Numbered from the stretch's first letter, positions 8,867-20,199 are shown. The stretch is DNA of 64,000 nucleotides from Methylophaga sp. OBS4 (GCF_026319305.1 NZ_JAPDMV010000008.1:1-64000); one strand, 5' to 3'. Translations and numbers: made by a program. Notes: generated by a model from the letters alone, not told the origin.

Positions 8867-9904
8867 ATGAATACAGAAAAAGCGACTATTGGCTTGCTGA
8901 TTTTCCCGGAAACCACGGGAGCCGTAGTCTATGGTATGTATGACCTGTTCCTTTCCACCGGCCATGATTGGGATGTCATTACCCAGGGCACACCGGGGCG
9001 TTCACTTATCCACACCTTGTTAATTGCCCGCGAGGCGGCACCGCTCAATATCTGTAACGGCGTAAACATCACGCCTCACACTGCCATGGCGGACTGTCCG
9101 CCCCTTGATGTCATTTGTGTACCAGAAGTGAATTTGCCACCCGGCACACCGTTAGCCGACAGATATGACAAAGAACTCCAGTGGCTGAGAGATCGTTACG
9201 AACAAGGCACGATTCTGGCGGCTGCCTGTTCCGGTGCCATGTTATTTGCCGAAGCGGGATTACTTGACGGATGGGATGCCACCACTCATTGGGCATGGTG
9301 TGATGTCATGCGGGAACGCTTTCCCATTGTTAAGGTGCACGAGCAGCGGGCGTTAGTTGTGACCGGAGAAGGCCAACGTCTGATTATGGCCGGTGGTGGT
9401 ACATCCTGGCTTGATTTATCCCTGTATCTCATCGCGCGAAACGTGGGTGTGGAAGCCGCCATGCAGGTGGCACGTATCAACCTTATCGACTGGCATCATG
9501 TGGGCCAGCAACCCTTTGCGCGACTGGCCCGCACACGCCAGGTCGACGACGCGATTATCGCCCGTTGCCAGACCTGGATTGCCGAACATTACGATGAACC
9601 CAGCCCGGTAACCAATATGATCCGGTTATCGGGTCTTGCTGAACGTACCTTTAAACGGCGTTTTCAGCAGGCAACCGGCATGTCGCCACTGGAATACGTA
9701 CACGCCATGCGCCTTGAAGAAGCCAAGCAAATGCTGGAAAGTGGTGACACACCCATTGAGGCCATCGCCAATGAGGTGGGGTATGAAGATGCAGGATATT
9801 TCGGCCGATTATTCAAGCGCAAGGTAAACCTCACGCCCGCGCAGTACCGTAAACGTTTTGGCGCATTGCGAAAATCACTAGAATCAAAGGGTCGGCCAAC
9901 TTGA
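8867..9904 (+). CDS. GlxA-type regulator (DJ-1/PfpI domain plus AraC HTH)
   Basis: The 345-residue protein has an N-terminal DJ-1/PfpI-like domain (residues about 8-190). It includes ILAAACSGAMLFAEAGLLDG, with Cys at the nucleophile-elbow position, and THWAWCDVMRERFP. The C-terminal AraC double helix-turn-helix (about 235-335) reads LAERTFKRRFQQATGMSPLEY, EAIANEVGYEDAGYFGRLFKR and TPAQYRKRF. Such regulators control nitrogen and methylamine or betaine-type catabolic genes in proteobacteria. Here the only divergent neighbour is the homocysteine methyltransferase, 158 bases away, so control of that gene is the simplest guess. Confidence 0.88.
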   Translation: MNTEKATIGLLIFPETTGAVVYGMYDLFLSTGHDWDVITQGTPGRSLIHTLLIAREAAPLNICNGVNITPHTAMADCPPLDVICVPEVNLPPGTPLADRYDKELQWLRDRYEQGTILAAACSGAMLFAEAGLLDGWDATTHWAWCDVMRERFPIVKVHEQRALVVTGEGQRLIMAGGGTSWLDLSLYLIARNVGVEAAMQVARINLIDWHHVGQQPFARLARTRQVDDAIIARCQTWIAEHYDEPSPVTNMIRLSGLAERTFKRRFQQATGMSPLEYVHAMRLEEAKQMLESGDTPIEAIANEVGYEDAGYFGRLFKRKVNLTPAQYRKRFGALRKSLESKGRPT

Positions 9905-9960
9905 TAATTTAAGGTTTATTGAGATATATACGGCCTATCCCTGATAACAATGGATTTGAT

Positions 9961-10611
9961 ATGAAAGAAAAAGGAAGTGCTGCTTATCAGCTATTTATGC
10001 TGTCATTGAGCATCTATGTGTTAATCGCTCTTTTTATTCAAGAATTCATCATCTCCAATAGCGAAGTAAAGCTCTTACTTCAATACGTCGACTTTGCAGT
10101 ATGTCTGTTCTTCCTCGCTGACTTTTTTATCAATTTCTATACCGCTGAATCTAAACGCAGCTATATGAAATGGGGATGGATTGATTTACTAGCCTCGATC
10201 CCAATGTTAGATCCGCTTCGCTGGGGACGAATTGCCAGGATAGTGAGAGTAATCAGGTTTCTAAGAGCAATTAAATCTGTGAAGTTGCTACTGACAAACC
10301 TAAATAAAAGCAAGCTTCAGAGTCTAACGCTGAGTGTGATTTTGATTACATTCGTAACCTATACAATAGGCAGTGCACTGATACTCGAATTTGAAAGCCA
10401 AGCCAGTGGAGCTATCAAGACTGCAAATGATGCACTATGGTGGTCATTTCTCAATCTTTTAAATGCAAAAATGTCTATCGATCAGGCTTCAACCCATGAA
10501 GGGATGTTAATAACCGTAGCTCTCAATAAAATCGGTTTACTGGTCTTCGCATACCTCAATGCTATGATCATTGCTTGGCTTTTAAACCAACGTAATAATG
10601 CGGCTAGGTAG
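9961..10611 (+). CDS. Voltage-sensor ion-channel-like membrane protein without a K+ filter
   Basis: The start at 9961 (MKEKGSAAYQLF) is an ATG, and a longer TTG reading from 9919 is less likely. The 216-residue chain has S1-S3 hydrophobic helices and an S4-like helix with spaced arginines (RWGRIARIVRVIRFLRAIK). A fifth and a sixth helix flank a pore-loop region reading NDALWWSFLNLLNAKMSIDQ. The ALWW start of the pore helix is family-typical, but the TVGYGD selectivity filter is absent. The family is the bacterial ion_trans/Kv-like group. Selectivity is unknown and the protein may not conduct K+. Confidence 0.75.
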   Translation: MKEKGSAAYQLFMLSLSIYVLIALFIQEFIISNSEVKLLLQYVDFAVCLFFLADFFINFYTAESKRSYMKWGWIDLLASIPMLDPLRWGRIARIVRVIRFLRAIKSVKLLLTNLNKSKLQSLTLSVILITFVTYTIGSALILEFESQASGAIKTANDALWWSFLNLLNAKMSIDQASTHEGMLITVALNKIGLLVFAYLNAMIIAWLLNQRNNAAR

Positions 10612-10734
10612 CCCACATAGATACTCCGTTTGAGTTCAAGCAGACAAATGCGTTTGATAAAATAATAAGGTTGCATCAAACGAGGTCCTTTTAGGAGGTA
10701 AAAAAACAGAGAGAATCACTGTTTTCAACTCGCA

Positions 10735-13700
10735 TTAGCTCTGATCAACCACCAGGTCGCCATCAATGAGCAGGGTGGAAAGATCGGTAAAATCCCCCGT
10801 GACAATGATAGTTTGTGTCACTATAGCTGCATCTTCTGCCGCATCACCGTTATTGAAAACTTCAAATGTAGTATGAGTACCATCGAAGCTTGCTCTGAGG
10901 TAATCATCCAGACTATGCACGCCCCCAATATCCAGTGAGCCCTCAGGGTCCAGAAGTTGAGATATATCCATAACATCGTTGCCTTGTTCGAAATCTGTCA
11001 CCGTGTCCGTGCCTGTTTCACCCGGCCCCCAGATCAGTTGGTCATTGCCATCACCGCTGGTAATAGTGTCATTACCGCTACCACTCCTGATGACATCATC
11101 ACCATTTGTTCCCATAAGAGCATCATCTGAAGATGTTCCGGCGATAGATTCGACGTAGACATCTGAGCCATATTCTCCATTGAGAGTAAGATCAAAGCTC
11201 TGACTGGCTGTATCGCCATCGGTATCCTCAATTTCAACGGTGATACCAGTAAATTCCAGATCAGTGGGCGCAGAAGTGCTTGAGGTTGTAGCGACAATAT
11301 TGTTTAAACGAAAGCCATCGTTGGTATCCTGGCTTGAGGCGTCACTTTCAACTTCTACAGCCCAAATTGTGTTGACGGAACTCAGGTCTGAGCCGAAGCC
11401 ATCCAATTGGTTGAGCTGAATCGTCTGATTTGACTCGGCAGTGACAGAAAAACTCTCATAGTCAGTCTTCGACTCATCGTAGTAAACCGTTATATTGAGC
11501 CCGATGCTGTCATCTGATGGTGCTCCAGTAAAGCCAGTAGCAGCAAAACTGAAATCACTGACAGGGCGATCGAAGCTGAAAGTGATGGATTCACCCACAT
11601 CAATCTGGTTATCATCCACAGCCCAGCCGAGCTTACTGGGGTTGACCTCATCCTGAGGCTCATTTGGCAGCGTGTCTCCATCACTACCGGTGATGGTCAC
11701 ATTTAACTTTTCGGAGTTGATGTATTTCACTAACTCGGGACCAGAGGCGCTTACCGATGAAGTCAGTAAAGGAATCGTTTCGATATCAAACTCTCTGTTA
11801 AATACTTGCAAGCTATCGCTACCATTCGCATTCAAAGTCAGTGTCGCAACGACCGCATCACCGTCAAGGAAATTCAATACGATGCTGTCCTCACTCTGTG
11901 ATACCACTTGTGCATTCACCCCCTCCGGGATAGTAACATTGGCACTCGCAAAGCCATCTGCGCCGAGCACCCAGTCAGCCAATTGAATATCATCGTAGGT
12001 CGTTTGATCTGACTCACTGTTAAAGGCGGTCAGAGATACAGTGTTGTCAGCGTCGAACCCTTCATTCACGATAGTAAACGTCGGCACGTCATCCATAATC
12101 GTAAATTGAAGACTGACGGGGGAAGAGAAGTTGATACCATCATCAGAAACAGCCATGCCGAACAAGTCCAGCTCATCAGCGTCTTCGATATCTATAGCTG
12201 GATCGGTAAGGTTGTATTTGAATATGGCTTCACCTGTTTCGCTGTTATAGTCAATAATTAGCAGCTGCCCATATTGTCCCTGAATCAGGTTGTTATTACC
12301 CAGTTCGGCAATATCAATAACCGTATTGTTTATTTTGACATGGGTAATATCATCGTTGCCATCAGGATCAGAGAGTGTAAAGCTGCCGGTCAACGTATTG
12401 ACTGTCATGCCGACGTTTGAGCCAGTGTTCAACCCAGCCTCATAGAGAATACCTGTCTGTCCCTCATTAACTGATAATGACGGCGGATCATTAAGCCCGA
12501 CAAGGGAAATAGACAAGTTTGCCGAGTCGCCTAAGTTGACGCCATCAGTGACTTGATAGGCGTTTTCAAACAGGATTTCTGCGGTCTCTTCTTCACCAAG
12601 GCTTTTAAGAAGCGCTACACCGTTTGCATTTAAATCAAATTGGTAGTTGCCGTCGGCGGAGAGCGTCAATGTACCGTATTCATGATTGATCACAATGTCA
12701 TCGGACGTTTCAATCCGAAGCGAGCCATTTTCATCATCCTGGTCAGCGTCAGTGTCATTAATCAGCACATTTCCAGTGACTGTAAAGCTCTCAACGCCCT
12801 CTTCGTCGTATATCGTATTGGCATCGTCATTAGCATCTGGTGTTGCGTCGTCGTCATAGATAGATACTTGTATCGTGTTAGCCTCTGGGTTGATATTCGC
12901 ATTAGTGGCGCTCAGAAGTACCAATTGAAAAACGCCGTTACCCTCGTCGATGCGGTCTTCAACGACATGTACATTCACTCTGTACTCAGTCTGGCCTGCA
13001 GGGATAGTGATCGTCTGGGGCATGATGGAATTACCCAACCAGTCTTCACCAAAATCAGCAGCGGCATTGTCACTTACCGGCTGAAGTTGATAGGTGACTT
13101 CTACAGCTTCAGTGGCAACCTCGCTTAGACGAATGATAAACACGATTTCTTTCGTGCCCTCACTCGTCCCCTCAATCACGCTGGCACTGTTGCCATCAAT
13201 CAATAATGAATGCTCTGGCGTAGGAGGACTGCCCGGTGGGAAGCCTGCTTCTCCCCCCTCAATCTCTACCGAAACGGTCAACTCGAGTATGCCAGGTGTT
13301 TGTTGCTGTACAACAATATTGTCTTCTTCAGGAAGCGTGTACTCATTGGTTACGCCTGTGGTGTCAAAACCAGCCTCTGGAATGACTTCAGGATTCAGGT
13401 AATCAACAAAAACGGCGTCGTGTCCCTCATTGCCGGTTTGCGTGCCGGCACCCGCTGCTGTTGCTTCTTGAATTAGTGTCGGATCTTCACCTTCCAACAC
13501 TGCCTGTTGAATCGCTTCAACATCGGGCGATGATGGCTGTCCGGATGCGCCCGTGGTTGTCGCATCATAAATATCGCCGTCCAGCATTACTTGTGAGTTT
13601 CTGCCCAGATCCATGGTGTGATTGTTAGCAAATCCAATTTCAACAACGCCATTCTCTCCAGTAATGATAAGGTCATCTTCATACACCACATCATTGAGCT

Positions 13701-13782
13701 GAAGGTTTCTGATGGTTCCATCAGAGCTTGTTGCGCTTACCGCACCTGAAACTGCGTTGACTGTACCGATCTGCTTAGCCAT
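10735..13782 (-). CDS. LapA-like surface adhesin / RTX repeat protein with N-terminal retention module
   Basis: The 1015-residue acidic protein opens with the retention module of LapA-type type-I-secreted adhesins (MAKQIGTVNAVSGAV, LNDVVYEDDLIITG, LDGDIYDA). A TAAG motif lies at residues 108-111, where the LapG protease cuts LapA. Next come a Calx-beta-like domain (about 190-310), a cadherin/VCBS-like repeat (about 315-435), further beta-rich domains, and RTX nonapeptides near the C-terminus (GSGNDTITSGDGNDQL). A type I secretion target tail ends the chain. It should be exported by a LapBCE-like system and held in the outer membrane. None of these partners, nor LapD/LapG, is in this window. 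GGAG precedes the start. Confidence 0.85.
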   Translation of the reverse strand: MAKQIGTVNAVSGAVSATSSDGTIRNLQLNDVVYEDDLIITGENGVVEIGFANNHTMDLGRNSQVMLDGDIYDATTTGASGQPSSPDVEAIQQAVLEGEDPTLIQEATAAGAGTQTGNEGHDAVFVDYLNPEVIPEAGFDTTGVTNEYTLPEEDNIVVQQQTPGILELTVSVEIEGGEAGFPPGSPPTPEHSLLIDGNSASVIEGTSEGTKEIVFIIRLSEVATEAVEVTYQLQPVSDNAAADFGEDWLGNSIMPQTITIPAGQTEYRVNVHVVEDRIDEGNGVFQLVLLSATNANINPEANTIQVSIYDDDATPDANDDANTIYDEEGVESFTVTGNVLINDTDADQDDENGSLRIETSDDIVINHEYGTLTLSADGNYQFDLNANGVALLKSLGEEETAEILFENAYQVTDGVNLGDSANLSISLVGLNDPPSLSVNEGQTGILYEAGLNTGSNVGMTVNTLTGSFTLSDPDGNDDITHVKINNTVIDIAELGNNNLIQGQYGQLLIIDYNSETGEAIFKYNLTDPAIDIEDADELDLFGMAVSDDGINFSSPVSLQFTIMDDVPTFTIVNEGFDADNTVSLTAFNSESDQTTYDDIQLADWVLGADGFASANVTIPEGVNAQVVSQSEDSIVLNFLDGDAVVATLTLNANGSDSLQVFNREFDIETIPLLTSSVSASGPELVKYINSEKLNVTITGSDGDTLPNEPQDEVNPSKLGWAVDDNQIDVGESITFSFDRPVSDFSFAATGFTGAPSDDSIGLNITVYYDESKTDYESFSVTAESNQTIQLNQLDGFGSDLSSVNTIWAVEVESDASSQDTNDGFRLNNIVATTSSTSAPTDLEFTGITVEIEDTDGDTASQSFDLTLNGEYGSDVYVESIAGTSSDDALMGTNGDDVIRSGSGNDTITSGDGNDQLIWGPGETGTDTVTDFEQGNDVMDISQLLDPEGSLDIGGVHSLDDYLRASFDGTHTTFEVFNNGDAAEDAAIVTQTIIVTGDFTDLSTLLIDGDLVVDQS

Positions 13783-13947
13783 GGTTAACTCCTTTCAATA
13801 CTGTCTGGCATTCAGCAATAAATGCTGGTCTTAGAATTTTAAGCATGTGGCTATATTTGTTTTTTGTCCACTGTACCTAAGTACTAGTTCGGTTGTCTTA
13901 TCCGCCTGATACACTCTCCGCGGCTGCAATAATTGTGACCCCAATTA

Positions 13948-15048
13948 TTATTCATCATCGGTGAACGCAGATCGATGAAAAGCTGCAGCTTCCGTGACTT
14001 CCTTGATCCCGCTTTCTGCCAATTCCGGTATATCTCCCCCGGCCAGTACTTCTAACACTGCGTGAACACCTCGGGCGAGCGATGTCAGGTTGTAACCACC
14101 TTCCAGCACAAGGGCTAACCTGCCATCACAGTGTTGGTCGGCGATATCCTGAACAATACGAGTGATAACCTTGAAGCCATCATAAGTGAGATTCAGGGCC
14201 ATATCATTGTGATGCGGGTCGAACCCCGCCGAGACCAGCACCAGGTCGGGTTTAAAATACTCGGCAGCCGGAATCAGTATTTCACGAAAAGCTTTCTCGA
14301 AAGCGATGTCCCCGGCGGTCTCAGGCAACGGCACATTGATGGTATAGCCCTCACCGACCCCGGCGCCCACCTCATTCAAATATCCTGAGCCAGGATAAAA
14401 CGGGGCAGCGCAATGGGTATCAAAGAAAAGCACATCGGGATCAGCCCAGAATATTTCCTGGGTGCCATTACCATGATGTGCATCCCAGTCAACTATCAGA
14501 ATACGTTCGCAGCCCAACTTCGCTTGAGCATGAGCCGCTGCCACAGCAACATTATTTAACAGACAAAAGCCCCTCGCCCGAACCGGAGCAGCATGGTGTC
14601 CCGGTGGCCGTACCAATGCGAATGCGCTTTGTGCCCCACCCTTTACGACGCTTTCTACCGCCGCGATGGCATTACCAGCCGCCGAGGTGGCAGCTTTGAT
14701 ACTGTCAGGGGATACAGCGGTGGTATCACTATCCAGCCAGGCTCGTTTCCCCGCCAGCGAGAAAATATGGTCCAGATATGCCGTGGTATGTACTCGGCCC
14801 AGCTGGTCGTAGGTGGCACTGGGGCCAGACTTGAAGTTAACACCTGGCACAGGGTTTTCTTCCAGGTACTTTGTAATCGCAGCCAGCCGTCCGGGATGCT
14901 CGGGATAGCTCCATTTGAAATTTAGTTCTTGCAGCATGGTCCTGACGCGCTTCTCCACCCGACTGGGAAGAAAAGGCAGATTCACTTCCGGGTTGTGGCC
15001 CAACATCACCTCGTCAGTAAATACATTTACGCTGCGATCGCCTATCAC
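13948..15048 (-). CDS. HDAC-superfamily deacetylase
   Basis: The 366-residue protein carries the class II histone-deacetylase/AcuC/acetylpolyamine amidohydrolase fold. LVRPPGHHA holds the paired catalytic His, GFCLLNNVAVAA follows, and IVDWDAHHGNGT supplies the zinc Asp and His. SAGFDPHHND supplies the second Asp, and LEGGYN the catalytic Tyr. It would remove acetyl groups from lysines or from a small amine. It lies 47 bases downstream of a GNAT acetyltransferase on the same strand, so the pair may add and remove the same group. The substrate is unknown. Confidence 0.9.
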   Translation of the reverse strand: MIGDRSVNVFTDEVMLGHNPEVNLPFLPSRVEKRVRTMLQELNFKWSYPEHPGRLAAITKYLEENPVPGVNFKSGPSATYDQLGRVHTTAYLDHIFSLAGKRAWLDSDTTAVSPDSIKAATSAAGNAIAAVESVVKGGAQSAFALVRPPGHHAAPVRARGFCLLNNVAVAAAHAQAKLGCERILIVDWDAHHGNGTQEIFWADPDVLFFDTHCAAPFYPGSGYLNEVGAGVGEGYTINVPLPETAGDIAFEKAFREILIPAAEYFKPDLVLVSAGFDPHHNDMALNLTYDGFKVITRIVQDIADQHCDGRLALVLEGGYNLTSLARGVHAVLEVLAGGDIPELAESGIKEVTEAAAFHRSAFTDDE

Positions 15049-15095
15049 TTAATCCTCTCTTTGGCCTCAAAGGCACTTGTATACAGGCGTCATCT

Positions 15096-15638
15096 TCATG
15101 GCCGTTTTGCCAAGGCATCCTGCACCGTTTGTATGAAGGCAGCAGCGCGGATACCCGTGGGTTTAAATCCGAGCTTGGTCCACACCGCTTCCGCTTCTTT
15201 ATTGGAAACGGCATATTCAAGGATCAGCTCATGGACACCGTGACTTTCAGCGAATGCAACCAACTCCCGAATTATCGCGCTGAAAATACCCAGGTTCCTG
15301 AAATCCGGTTCCACCCAGACATCATCAATGAATCCAGACTTATATTCTACCTCTCCTGCCTGCTCCCAAATGCCCTGGTCACGCCACACGTATAGATACC
15401 CCATCCCTACCGGGCTGGCATCAGTTGTTTCTGCTACGATGAGCAGCTTGTTCGGATCGGACAGGGAAGAAAGCAGCACATTCATAAGCCGGTTTCTCTC
15501 TTTTTTCTTAAGGCTTTGATGCGACTCCCCTGCGACATGAAGCGCCAAGCTGCCAAGAAAGTCGACAAGCACAGGGAGATCGGCTTCCATCGCTTTCCGT
15601 ATAACAAATTTATCGGTCTTGCCCTGCTTTATGGCCAT
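15096..15638 (-). CDS. GNAT-family N-acetyltransferase
   Basis: The start at 15638 has GGAG about eight bases upstream and is preferred over a start seven codons earlier. The 180-residue product shows the GNAT acetyl-CoA core: YKSGFIDDVWVEPDFRNLGI (motif A, with the Q/RxxGx loop as RNLGI), AESHGVHELILEYAVSNKEA, and VWTKLGFKPTG (motif B). The substrate cannot be assigned. It is followed after 47 bases by the HDAC-fold deacetylase, suggesting a shared transcript. Confidence 0.82.
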   Translation of the reverse strand: MAIKQGKTDKFVIRKAMEADLPVLVDFLGSLALHVAGESHQSLKKKERNRLMNVLLSSLSDPNKLLIVAETTDASPVGMGYLYVWRDQGIWEQAGEVEYKSGFIDDVWVEPDFRNLGIFSAIIRELVAFAESHGVHELILEYAVSNKEAEAVWTKLGFKPTGIRAAAFIQTVQDALAKRP

Positions 15639-15765
15639 CTGGACACTCCTTGCTATCAAGCTTGAATTAACGGCTTATTCACATGCCCTGGAATATAGAG
15701 ACTCCTCCAGATAATGAATTGCTTATCAGACAACCTGCTGAATCGGCGTTAGCTATAAATATGCT

Positions 15766-15787
15766 TGATGATTGAAATATGTGGTTG
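15766..15787 (+). repeat. 22-nt repeat, identical copy of 7639-7660
   Basis: This is the second exact copy of the 22-nt word found beside the IS3 remnant. It lies in the 490-base gene-free gap 15639-16128, which otherwise holds the REP/terminator block and the promoter of the glycine-zipper gene. Confidence 0.6.
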
Positions 15788-15835
15788 GATTAAAGATCGG
15801 GGGCAGGTTCAGAAACTCATAGGCAATTAATGGAC

Positions 15836-15969
15836 TCCCGCCTTCGCGGCAATGACAAAGCCTATCAACTCACCCGCCGTTGTCCCGACTTTGTTGGACT
15901 GCCTCTAAGATTTCTCGACTGACGCTCGAAATTACATAGTAAAAAGGCCCTCATTTTGAGGACTTTTTT
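15836..15969 (+). repeat. REP-like and terminator block, left copy
   Basis: In order, the block holds ACTCCCGCCTTCGCGGCAAT (a REP-type palindrome), a second palindromic word CTGACGCTCGAAATTACATA, and a hairpin CCTCA/TGAGG followed by a T run at 15946-15969. The same three parts recur in the same order and direction at 16571-16657, on the other side of the next gene. Confidence 0.7.
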
Positions 15970-16128
15970 ACTGATGTGAGACTGATTGCACGATGAGTTA
16001 TGTTCAGCGAATATTCAGGAACCGCCTGTTTTAATCGTTTCTACACTTACTTGCATACAATGTGAGTTTCGGCTGATAAATTTTTACGTCTAATGTGTAT
16101 AGTCAATGAAAATTGAAAGGAGATAACA

Positions 16129-16563
16129 ATGAAACGATTTCTGCCCTTACTTTTGAGTTCTTTAATCACCACAACAGCAATGGCTGATAACTCAACTGTT
16201 GATGCAGCCATTGGCGGTGGCATTGGTGGTGCTATCGGCGCGGCTGTAGGTAATGAAGTTGGCGGTCGTGACGGTGCCATTGTCGGTGGAGCAGTTGGCG
16301 GTGCAGTCGGTGCTGGTGTGAATACAGACGATGATGAACATCGGCACTATGAACGGCACGAAGCTGAACGCGATCATCACCGTCATCACGACGACTGGGA
16401 TGATGACGATAAGGAATACTGGAAACACAGAAAGGAAATGGCGAAGGAAGAACGCAAGCACCATGAGGAGATGGAGCGAGAACACCGCAAGCATCATGAG
16501 GAAATGGAACGTGAGCGCCGCCAAGAAGAGGAAGAATATTACCGCGAACGTTATAAAGACTAA
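16129..16563 (+). CDS. Secreted glycine-zipper protein with His-rich charged helix
   Basis: AAAGGAG precedes the ATG. Residues 1-19 form a signal peptide (ending TTAMA). Residues about 25-65 are a glycine zipper (GGGIGGAIGAAVGNEVGG) able to pack in a membrane. Residues 68-144 are almost entirely D, E, H, K and R, likely one long charged helix. Two consecutive 11-residue units (RKHHEEMEREH, RKHHEEMERER) come from a 33-bp tandem repeat at 16453-16518. The many His residues suggest binding of divalent metal (inference). The family is the broad glycine-zipper periplasmic group, and no function is known. Confidence 0.75.
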   Translation: MKRFLPLLLSSLITTTAMADNSTVDAAIGGGIGGAIGAAVGNEVGGRDGAIVGGAVGGAVGAGVNTDDDEHRHYERHEAERDHHRHHDDWDDDDKEYWKHRKEMAKEERKHHEEMEREHRKHHEEMERERRQEEEEYYRERYKD

Positions 16564-16570
16564 GTTCTGG

Positions 16571-16657
16571 GTTCCCGCCTACGCGGGAATGACTCTAATA
16601 TTTCCCGGCTGACGCTCGAAATGACATAATAAAAAAGCCCTCAAAATGAGGGCATTT
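16571..16657 (+). repeat. REP-like and terminator block, right copy
   Basis: TTCCCGCCTACGCGGGAATG, then GGCTGACGCTCGAAATGACA, then a 7-bp stem GCCCTCA/TGAGGGC (16637-16653) with T-rich flanks on both strands. The stem serves as a two-way terminator between the glycine-zipper gene and icd, and is strongest for icd on the minus strand. It is a same-orientation copy of the block at 15836-15969. Confidence 0.8.
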
Positions 16658-16682
16658 TGTTTATCCGAGCTGTTGCAGCAAA

Positions 16683-18923
<2,241 letters not shown>

Positions 18924-19090
18924 TTATATTCAGCACTTTGGGGCGAATTTTTGCCGGGCATATTAAAGCCGTGCTAAGAACAGGCTGAAGCTGGTAGACC
19001 GCGCTATAGCTGATTCGGTCTAAGCTATTCGCCCTTCGGTGGCGCACATTATACGGCAACAATGCTTTTACCGGAGGCTTTGCCGGCATT

Positions 19091-19175
19091 TGTAGGTTTA
19101 GGTTGAATAATGAAACCCAACATGGGGCTGGATACATGTTGAATTGTTGGGTTTCGCTAAAGCTCAACCCAATCT
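19091..19175. repeat. Inverted pair of 'AACCCAA' dispersed repeats
   Basis: A copy reading TGTAGGTTTAGGTTGAATAA then TGAAACCCAACATG (19091-19123) is followed by its inverse, TGTTGGGTTTCGCTAAAGCT then CAACCCAATCTA (19144-19175). The type is common between genes in gammaproteobacteria. The right arm touches the fbpC stop codon, and the structure could act as a terminator or a barrier to exonucleases. Confidence 0.6.
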
Positions 19176-20199
19176 ACTCACTGTTTTCGCGGGCAAATAC
19201 TGCTAATGGATGGGTAGTCGTGATATGCAGCATCACGCGCTGACCGGGATTGGCGATGTTTTCATGACTGCAACGGATTTTGACGGTGGAGCCATCATCG
19301 GTTTTGACCGCATAAAGGCGGGCACTGCCTTCATAACGGCTCCAGACGACTTCGCCATTGCCCTGCTCAACAATATTTAGCGACAGATCATCCGGCCTCA
19401 ACAACAGATCGACATTTCCATGAGTCCCATTCACCGGAGAAGCCGGTGCGTTGCCCAATGACGTAGTAACAACGTTACTGCCCTGCTCCAATGTGCCCGG
19501 CAGGAAGCTGGCATCACCGAGGAAACGGGCGACAAAACGATTGGCCGGTTCACTGAAACAGGTTTCCGGTGTGTCGATCTGCTCCAGCTTCCCGTCTCTT
19601 AACACACCAATGCGATCACCTACTGATAAAGCTTCTTCCTGATCATGGGTCACCCAGATGGCGGGCACGCCTGCATCTTTGAGGGCATTACGGATTTCCC
19701 AGCGCAGATCGTCTTTGAGCGCCGCATCAAGGTTCGACAGCGGTTCATCAAGAAGCACAAAGGCAGGTTCATGGGCCAGGGTGCGTGCCAGTGCCACGCG
19801 CTGTTTCTGGCCGCCCGACAAATTGGCCGGATGGGCATGCCGCCAGGGGTTGAGGCCCAGCAAATCCAGCCAGTGATCGGCCTTGTGACTATTTTTGAGT
19901 CTGAAGCTGACGTTCTGCTCGACGGTCAGGTGCGGAAATAAAGCGAAGTCCTGAAACACCATACCGACATGGCGTTTTTCCGGCGGAAGGGTCTTCTGCG
20001 CGGTCACGGTCTGAGAACCAAGTTTGATTATGCCTTCCGAGATCGGAATCAGCCCTGCCAAAGCCTGCAGGATGGTTGTCTTGCCGCAGCCCGTCGGCCC
20101 AACCAGTGTGAGCAACTCTGAATCGCCCAGCATCAGGCTGAGATCATCAACGACTTTTTTTGAGTCGTAGTGGACAGAGACATTCTGAACTTCAATCAT
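19174..20199 (-). CDS. fbpC: Ferric-iron ABC transporter, ATP-binding protein
   Basis: The 341-residue ATPase shows Walker A GPTGCGKTT (residues about 34-42), the signature LSGGQKQRVALARTLAHEP, Walker B VLLDEPLSNLDA, and the H-loop WVTHDQEE. A C-terminal TOBE-like domain (about 260-335) is present, as in FbpC/PotA/CysA transporters. The start overlaps the permease stop by 4 bases. It is last gene of the four-gene operon with a Fur box at 23620 and would energise iron import. Confidence 0.92.
   Translation of the reverse strand: MIEVQNVSVHYDSKKVVDDLSLMLGDSELLTLVGPTGCGKTTILQALAGLIPISEGIIKLGSQTVTAQKTLPPEKRHVGMVFQDFALFPHLTVEQNVSFRLKNSHKADHWLDLLGLNPWRHAHPANLSGGQKQRVALARTLAHEPAFVLLDEPLSNLDAALKDDLRWEIRNALKDAGVPAIWVTHDQEEALSVGDRIGVLRDGKLEQIDTPETCFSEPANRFVARFLGDASFLPGTLEQGSNVVTTSLGNAPASPVNGTHGNVDLLLRPDDLSLNIVEQGNGEVVWSRYEGSARLYAVKTDDGSTVKIRCSHENIANPGQRVMLHITTTHPLAVFARENSE

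Noticed and set aside
9919-9960. An upstream TTG start for the channel-like protein
   Set aside because: The extra 14 residues are hydrophilic and lie before a plain ATG at 9961, and no better ribosome site supports the TTG.
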